64,000 nucleotides of DNA, taken from contig NW_026251792.1 in assembly GCF_025024155.1 (NCBI RefSeq), positions 1-64,000 of the forward strand, in the 5' to 3' direction. The number at the start of each line of letters is the position of its first letter. Within the stretch, counting starts at the first letter, position 1. Source of the DNA: Gamsiella multidivaricata (taxonomy: Eukaryota > Mortierellomycota > Mortierellomycetes > Mortierellales > Mortierellaceae). Of the stretch, positions 59,500 to 64,000 are shown one piece after another. Under the pieces are notes generated by a model. That model was given only the letters and a program-made list of their open reading frames with translations, was not told the origin of the DNA and did not search any database. The translations under genes were made by a program, and so were the position numbers.

Positions 59500-60689
59500 T
59501 TACTTGGCATTGACAGCAGCCTGAAGGGACTCCAAGACCTCAACTTCGATCTTGGCAGCAAGCTTTTCCTCTTCGGTTGCTCCAGAGTTCGCAATACGCT
59601 GGGCCTCTGCAAGGTTGTTGCGGATAGCCTAGACGAAACGTGGAATGATTAACCAAGAAGGAGTTGGGCATAGTGAGTGACGAGGTCCTGGCTTTCAAAT
59701 CAGAAAATGATTGAAATATAGGTATTTTCAAAAGCCATACCTCAGCACTAAACTCCTCGACAGGGAAAGCCTCGACGGCGTTGATGTTGAGGGTGGAATC
59801 GGGGTTCATGGTGGCAAATCCTCCAGAGACTATGAAGCCACAGTGTGCGTGCATTAGCAATCGGTATGAAGCGCCATGTTATCGTTCGTCGCTGATACTG
59901 CATATCCTTGACATAGTCCAGTCCCAGTATAGAATCCAATTGATGATCCAAAATTGAGCAATAGTTGTGCTTGCAAAAGTATGCGACCATTGAGACGCAA
60001 GATACCGTCCGTCTTTCATATCCATCTATTAGGCAGCTCTTGTGCAATTTCGTCCAGCCGGACGATTAGGAAGCGTATGATCCTAGAAAATTACCAAAGA
60101 ACTTCTTGGAAGCAGCTCCTTCGATGACCTCGACGACTCCTGGGCGAAGCTGTTCAATGGAGGAAACGTGGCTGGCGAGGATACCCATGTCACCGGAGAC
60201 AGCGGCAATGTTGACCTGTGCGACGGCGGCGTCCTTGTAGATGATCTGAAGACGTGTTGAAATCGATATTGTTAATTGAGGGTGACCAGTAGAACATAAG
60301 CGATTTGTGGTGTACTGTGGATTGCTGGATGTGGATATACCTGGTGAGGGACGGCAAGGGTCAAGCGGAGACCAGTGACAGCGGCTTCAGTAGCATATGA
60401 ACGAACTGTAGTAGATGCTGGAGGGAGACGTGAGTATAGGAAACTGGAAGCAATCAAGGCGTGGCGCTTTGTCGTCACAAGTGAATAAACGAAGGAAATC
60501 AAGGAGGAGTTGACGACTGATGCCATATAGGGCGTCGTATAATACATATGATGTTGCTCTTATGGCATGTTGATGGAGCGGGATCGAGTTGGAGGCGAGT
60601 GAGCAAGGATCAAGGGTAGAAGGGAAGCCTTCTTTCATACCCATGCGGACAGGACGGACAGCACGGATGGAGCGGACGAGAAAGTTCAT
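59500..60689 (-). CDS. ATP16: Mitochondrial F1 ATP synthase subunit delta
   Basis: Five exons, complement of 59500-59628, 59741-59829, 60095-60245, 60341-60417 and 60641-60689, join in frame to 164 residues, normal for the family. The subunit (bacterial epsilon homologue) is part of the central stalk that couples the c-ring to F1. The presequence MNFLVRSIRAVRPVRMAS is basic. Family blocks: GLRLTLAVPHQ, VNIAAVSGDMGILASHV, QLRPGVVEVIE, FVSGGFATMNPDSTLNI and the C-terminal helical hairpin EAQRIANSGATEEEKLAAKIE. Introns are 92 to 265 nt, all GT-AG. Confidence 0.95.
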
Positions 60690-61087
60690 GGCTGCGTAAG
60701 TTTAATTATGCGAGTGAACGAATGGGAGAGAGGGTGAAGAGGTGATGGAGTGGAGTGAAGTGGAGTGGAGTGGAGTGGAGCGGAGCGGAGTGGAGTGGAG
60801 TAGAGAGGCTGTGGTGGATGATTGATGGTTAATGGTTGATGGTCGATGGCGAAAGGGCAACAGCAGTTGGACTTAGTTCTGTTCCATTGTTTTTATGCAT
60901 CGAGGCAAGCCACCATCTGCCCTGGGAAATGACTAGAGACATGCATGGACTGCTGCAGATCCGATGCACGGACACTGCATAAAATAACTCTTCTCGACTC
61001 TCTTCCTTTGCTCCCCTTATCACTCCATCACTTCATCACTCCATTGTCACCGCCTTTCCTCCGCTTCCTTCCATCCACCTCCCCATA
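60690..61087. promoter_or_regulatory. Divergent promoter region of ATP16 and DAHP synthase
   Basis: The only 398 bases between two divergent starts. It contains the AGTGG repeat and, next to 61088, a CT-rich leader with repeated CACTCCATCACTT. Both genes must take their promoters from here; no TATA box is certain. Confidence 0.6.
60746..60802. repeat. (AGTGG)n pentanucleotide repeat
   Basis: About eleven pentamers of AGTGG with CGGAG variants, 60-110 bases upstream of the ATP16 start, inside its likely leader or promoter. Confidence 0.9.
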
Positions 61088-63209
61088 ATGACCTCTCGCT
61101 CCGCAACCCCCCAACGACCCACCACCATTGTCGCTGCCAAAGACTGGACCCCGACCTCGTGGCAATCCAAGCCCATCAAACAGGATGTCGACTACCCTGA
61201 TCAGGCTCACCTGGGCAGGGTCCTCGAGAAAATCGGACGACTCCCTCCCATGGTTGTCCCTGGTGAGGTGTGTCCCCATGTGCTTGATGAATATACCAGT
61301 TGTTCATAATCCCTGGTCAAACAGATATCAGTTTCTAATGTTTCTGTTGCTTTGTTTCTGTTCTCGTTTTTTGTTCTTATGCTCTGTCTGCGCTATGCAG
61401 ATCCACCGCCTTCGCAAGCAATTGGCCGACGTAGCGTTGGGAAAGGCTTTCCTGCTGCAAGGAGGCGACTGTGCTGAGCTCTTTGACTATTGTGCCCAGG
61501 TAAGGTTCTCAGCGAGGTCTCAGTGCCGGCCATTCACCCATGCTTCTCAATAGTCCCGTCTGGGCTTTGAATGTCAGTTGTTATGACTCCTAAAGGAGTC
61601 ATAAAATTTTGCTTATCGGTCCGATCGCCGTGACACACCAAGATGCTCCGCTTGGGGACGCGGCGTGCACAAAAAACAGAAACCCTTGCGCCGCGTGTCA
61701 TTCGCCGCTAATAGTGAACGGCTCTTGTTACCTACTTTTTAGAGCCCTATTGAGTCAAAGCTGAAGGTGCTGCTCCAAATGTCGCTCGTATTGGTCTGGG
61801 GCGCGCGCATGCCTGTCGTCCGCATCGCTCGCATGGCTGGTCAGTATGCCAAGCCCCGCTCAAAGCCTACAGAGATGCATGAGGGCGAGGAGATCCTGAG
61901 TTACCGCGGCGACAATGTTAACGGATACGATCCTGCAGACCGTACTCCCGACCCAGAACGTCTTCTCGGGTATGTGAGAAAAAGAATTGAGATCTTGTCT
62001 TGTTCTGCATTATACATGACATGCGCCATAATCTAACGTACTGGAACTCTTTTTAACCATCTAAAGGGCTTACTTTCACTCTGCTGCGACCTTGAACTAT
62101 GTTCGATCTATTCTTGCTGGTAATCTCTTCTCCTCTTCTAAGCGATTGACTCTTCATGTATGCAATTATCAAAATGCTAACGCAGAATGTGCTGTTGACA
62201 ATCGTTACCTATAGAGGGTTTCGCCGATCTCCACCATCCCTCCAACTGGAATCTCCATCACGTTAAGTCCTCGGCGCTTCGTCAGGAATACCAAAGCATT
62301 GTCGACAGGTTGACAGATGCCTTAGATTTCATGAAGACCATCGGTGCTGACCCCAATGCAGGTCTTCAATCAGGCGCGCCTGCCAGCACCCTCAACACTG
62401 TCGATATCTTTGCTTCGCACGAAGGTCTCTTGTTGGAGTATGAGCAGGCACTGACTCGTCTCCTGACTGACCCTGCTAACCCAGCACAGCTAAAGTACTA
62501 CAACGTCGGAACTCATTTCATCTGGATTGGAGATCGCACAAGACAGCTCGACGGTGCCCATGTTGAATATTTCCGTGGAATCGAGAACCCCATCGGAGTT
62601 AAGTGCGGTCCCAGCATGAAGCCAGAGGAGCTGGTCGAGCTTTTGGATATCTTGGATGCAGACAAGCAACCTGGAAAGGTGACCCTCATCACCCGATACG
62701 GCGTTGACCAGGTGGACAAGTACTTACCGGGCCATATCAAGGCTGTCCAGGAATCTGGACATGTTGTCGTTTGGGCCTGTGATCCTATGCACGGAAAGTA
62801 AGTCGCCCTCATGTGCTCATATTTGAGTTGCATTGACCAAAGGCTGGGTATGGCGGCGGAATTGTCGAGACTAATATTGATCTTTCGCTTTGCATTTTAT
62901 AGCACCAAACAATCTGTGTCTGGAGTCAAGACAAGACACCTGCTCGACATCACCAAGGAATTGTCGCAGGCGATCCGAATCCATAAGCAACTTGGATCGC
63001 ACCTCGGAGGTGTCCATTTCGAGCTGACTGGAGACCGTGTTACAGAGTGCGTTGGTGGATCGATGGAACTTTTGGATGCAGAGCTGCTGGACCGCTACGA
63101 GACGCACTGCGATCCTCGTCTCAACTATGAGCAGGCTCTAGATATGGCGTTTTTGATTGCCAAATACCAAGAGAAGCAACGCGGCTTCAGCGGCGTCATG
63201 TCGCTGTAA
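61088..63209 (+). CDS. Class II 3-deoxy-7-phosphoheptulonate (DAHP) synthase
   Basis: Six exons, 61088-61267, 61401-61499, 61743-61969, 62067-62119, 62215-62797 and 62903-63209, join in frame to 482 residues, normal for the class II family. The enzyme condenses phosphoenolpyruvate and erythrose 4-phosphate, the first step of the shikimate pathway. Blocks: SWQSKPIKQDVDYPD, LLQGGDCAELF, MPVVRIARMAGQYAKPRS, GFADLHHPSNWNL, HFIWIGDRTRQLDGAHVEY, GVKCGPSMKPEEL, VVWACDPMHGN, GGVHFELTGDRVTEC, DPRLNYEQALDMAF. This is the plant and Neurospora type, unrelated in sequence to the yeast ARO3/ARO4 class I enzymes. Metal ligands expected from the family (Cys in QGGDCAE, His in DPMHGN, Glu in HFELTG, Asp in CDPRLN) are all present. 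Confidence 0.95.
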
Positions 63210-63411
63210 AGTCGATGCTAAATGTTCGTCTGGTCAATATAGATACAGCTTCGCCGGAAAATAAAGTTATTCTCGATCGACTTTTGACTGCTCTCGAAAC
63301 CGTACATATTACGCTTATTTGGCAGCGTCGGACCTACCCAAAGATTTTGTTCCTTTACACTCACACTTCTAAGGCACTCAACTGGCTGTTCTATCAGTCT
63401 GTCATACAATC

Positions 63412-64000
63412 ATGTTCACAAGAATCGCTAGTAAGGACCAAGAACAACTGCTCAAGGTGGTCATTCTTACGCCCTATCGTGGCCCAGGAAATCTGCCAGC
63501 GGTGTTTGCGACGCCTGAAGTGCCTGGAACCATCCGAGGCTTTGTAGAGTTCGAGTCCGTCGAGGACATCAAGGGTGGGGACCTGGATCTGACTTTTCGT
63601 GTCAAAAGCGAGGCAAGATGGACTAGTAAGTTTCTTCATTTATCACTCTCTTCTACCGACTATGTTTGATTCTAACGATGCTCTAATCCTTCTCATTTCC
63701 ACTCTCCAGGACACTACGGTCAATCAACAGTGGTATATCATTCTAAGGAGGTACTTCAAAGGAAGGCATGGAAGGTCCCAGTTTCTCACCCACAGCCAGG
63801 AGTGGTCGGTGCAGGAAGGACACGATTCGATTTCGAAGTCGTTCTGGATCAACGGACGCCATCGTCTATCAGTGGTCGGCGAGGATGGTTGAACTATCGA
63901 TTTGCAGCCACATTGCACAGAAGATTTCCCCGACGCAACATTGTCTTCAAGCAGGACGTATGGACCTTCAGTACCTGCCTACCCGCGCCTGATCCCGAAT
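63412..64000 (+). CDS. Arrestin-like domain protein (3' partial)
   Basis: Exons 63412-63625 and 63710 to the window end are open and in frame. The predicted chain has an arrestin N-domain pattern: PAVFATPEVPGTIRGFVEFE, GGDLDLTFRVKSEARW, then RFDFEVVLDQRTPSSISG and LNYRFAATLHRRFPRRN. Fungal arrestin-like proteins (ART/LDB19 type) bring Rsp5-type ubiquitin ligase to membrane transporters for endocytosis; the PY motifs needed for that would be beyond the window. The start at 63412 is chosen as the first Met with coding character; it lies 202 bases after the DAHP synthase stop. Confidence 0.75.

Noticed and set aside
1..64000. CRISPR array or bacterial-type operon
   Set aside because: No regularly spaced repeat-spacer structure; the DNA is eukaryotic with spliceosomal introns.

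Overview
The window looks like nuclear DNA of a filamentous early-diverging fungus. I infer Mortierellomycota (Mortierella sensu lato) from gene content and family resemblance; no marker gene proves it. Genes are split by short GT-AG introns, mostly 75-140 nt. CT-rich leaders precede many start codons. Intergenic DNA is full of homopolymer runs and microsatellites. The accessory proteins resemble families I know as expanded in Mortierella.

Layout. 243-1571 (+): 3' part of a LEU5-type mitochondrial CoA carrier. 5070-7214 (+): ERG6 sterol C24-methyltransferase with one unusually long intron. 8024-11711 (-): six-exon heat-shock-factor-type transcription factor. 11712-22826: about 11 kb with no gene I can support, dominated by simple repeats. 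22827-28130 (-): SNF2/STH1-type catalytic ATPase with QLQ, HSA, helicase and bromodomain regions. 28576-33296 (-): a broken gene joining an XPG/FEN1-like nuclease to a TnpB/Fanzor-like RuvC and zinc-ribbon region. 34234-37626 (+): large unrecognised protein. 38189-39133 (+): YKT6 SNARE. 39552-41343 (+): XLF/NHEJ1-type end-joining factor with a GC-AG intron. 41589-42026 (+): mitochondrial BolA protein. 42437-43814 (-): triple-KH RNA-binding protein. 44316-46457 (-): animal-type mitochondrial glutamate dehydrogenase. 48361-50616 (+): broken DDE transposase. 51677-56029 (+): broken Ty3/gypsy chromovirus with its 3' LTR. 56040-58770 (+): a second, more decayed Fanzor-like relic. 59500-60689 (-): F1 ATP synthase delta subunit. 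61088-63209 (+): class II DAHP synthase. 63412-end (+): arrestin-like protein, cut by the window edge.

The housekeeping genes cover mitochondrial metabolism (CoA import, ATP synthase, glutamate dehydrogenase, BolA), sterol and aromatic amino-acid synthesis, transcription and chromatin control, vesicle fusion and DNA end joining. They do not form one pathway. Two blocks, 28.5-33.3 kb and about 48.3-58.8 kb, are mobile-element territory. The most interesting content is there: a gene that reads as one unit carrying a flap-nuclease-like half and a TnpB/Fanzor-like half, and a second Fanzor-like relic of a different subtype next to a chromovirus LTR. Both appear inactivated here, so the system would have to be studied in intact relatives.
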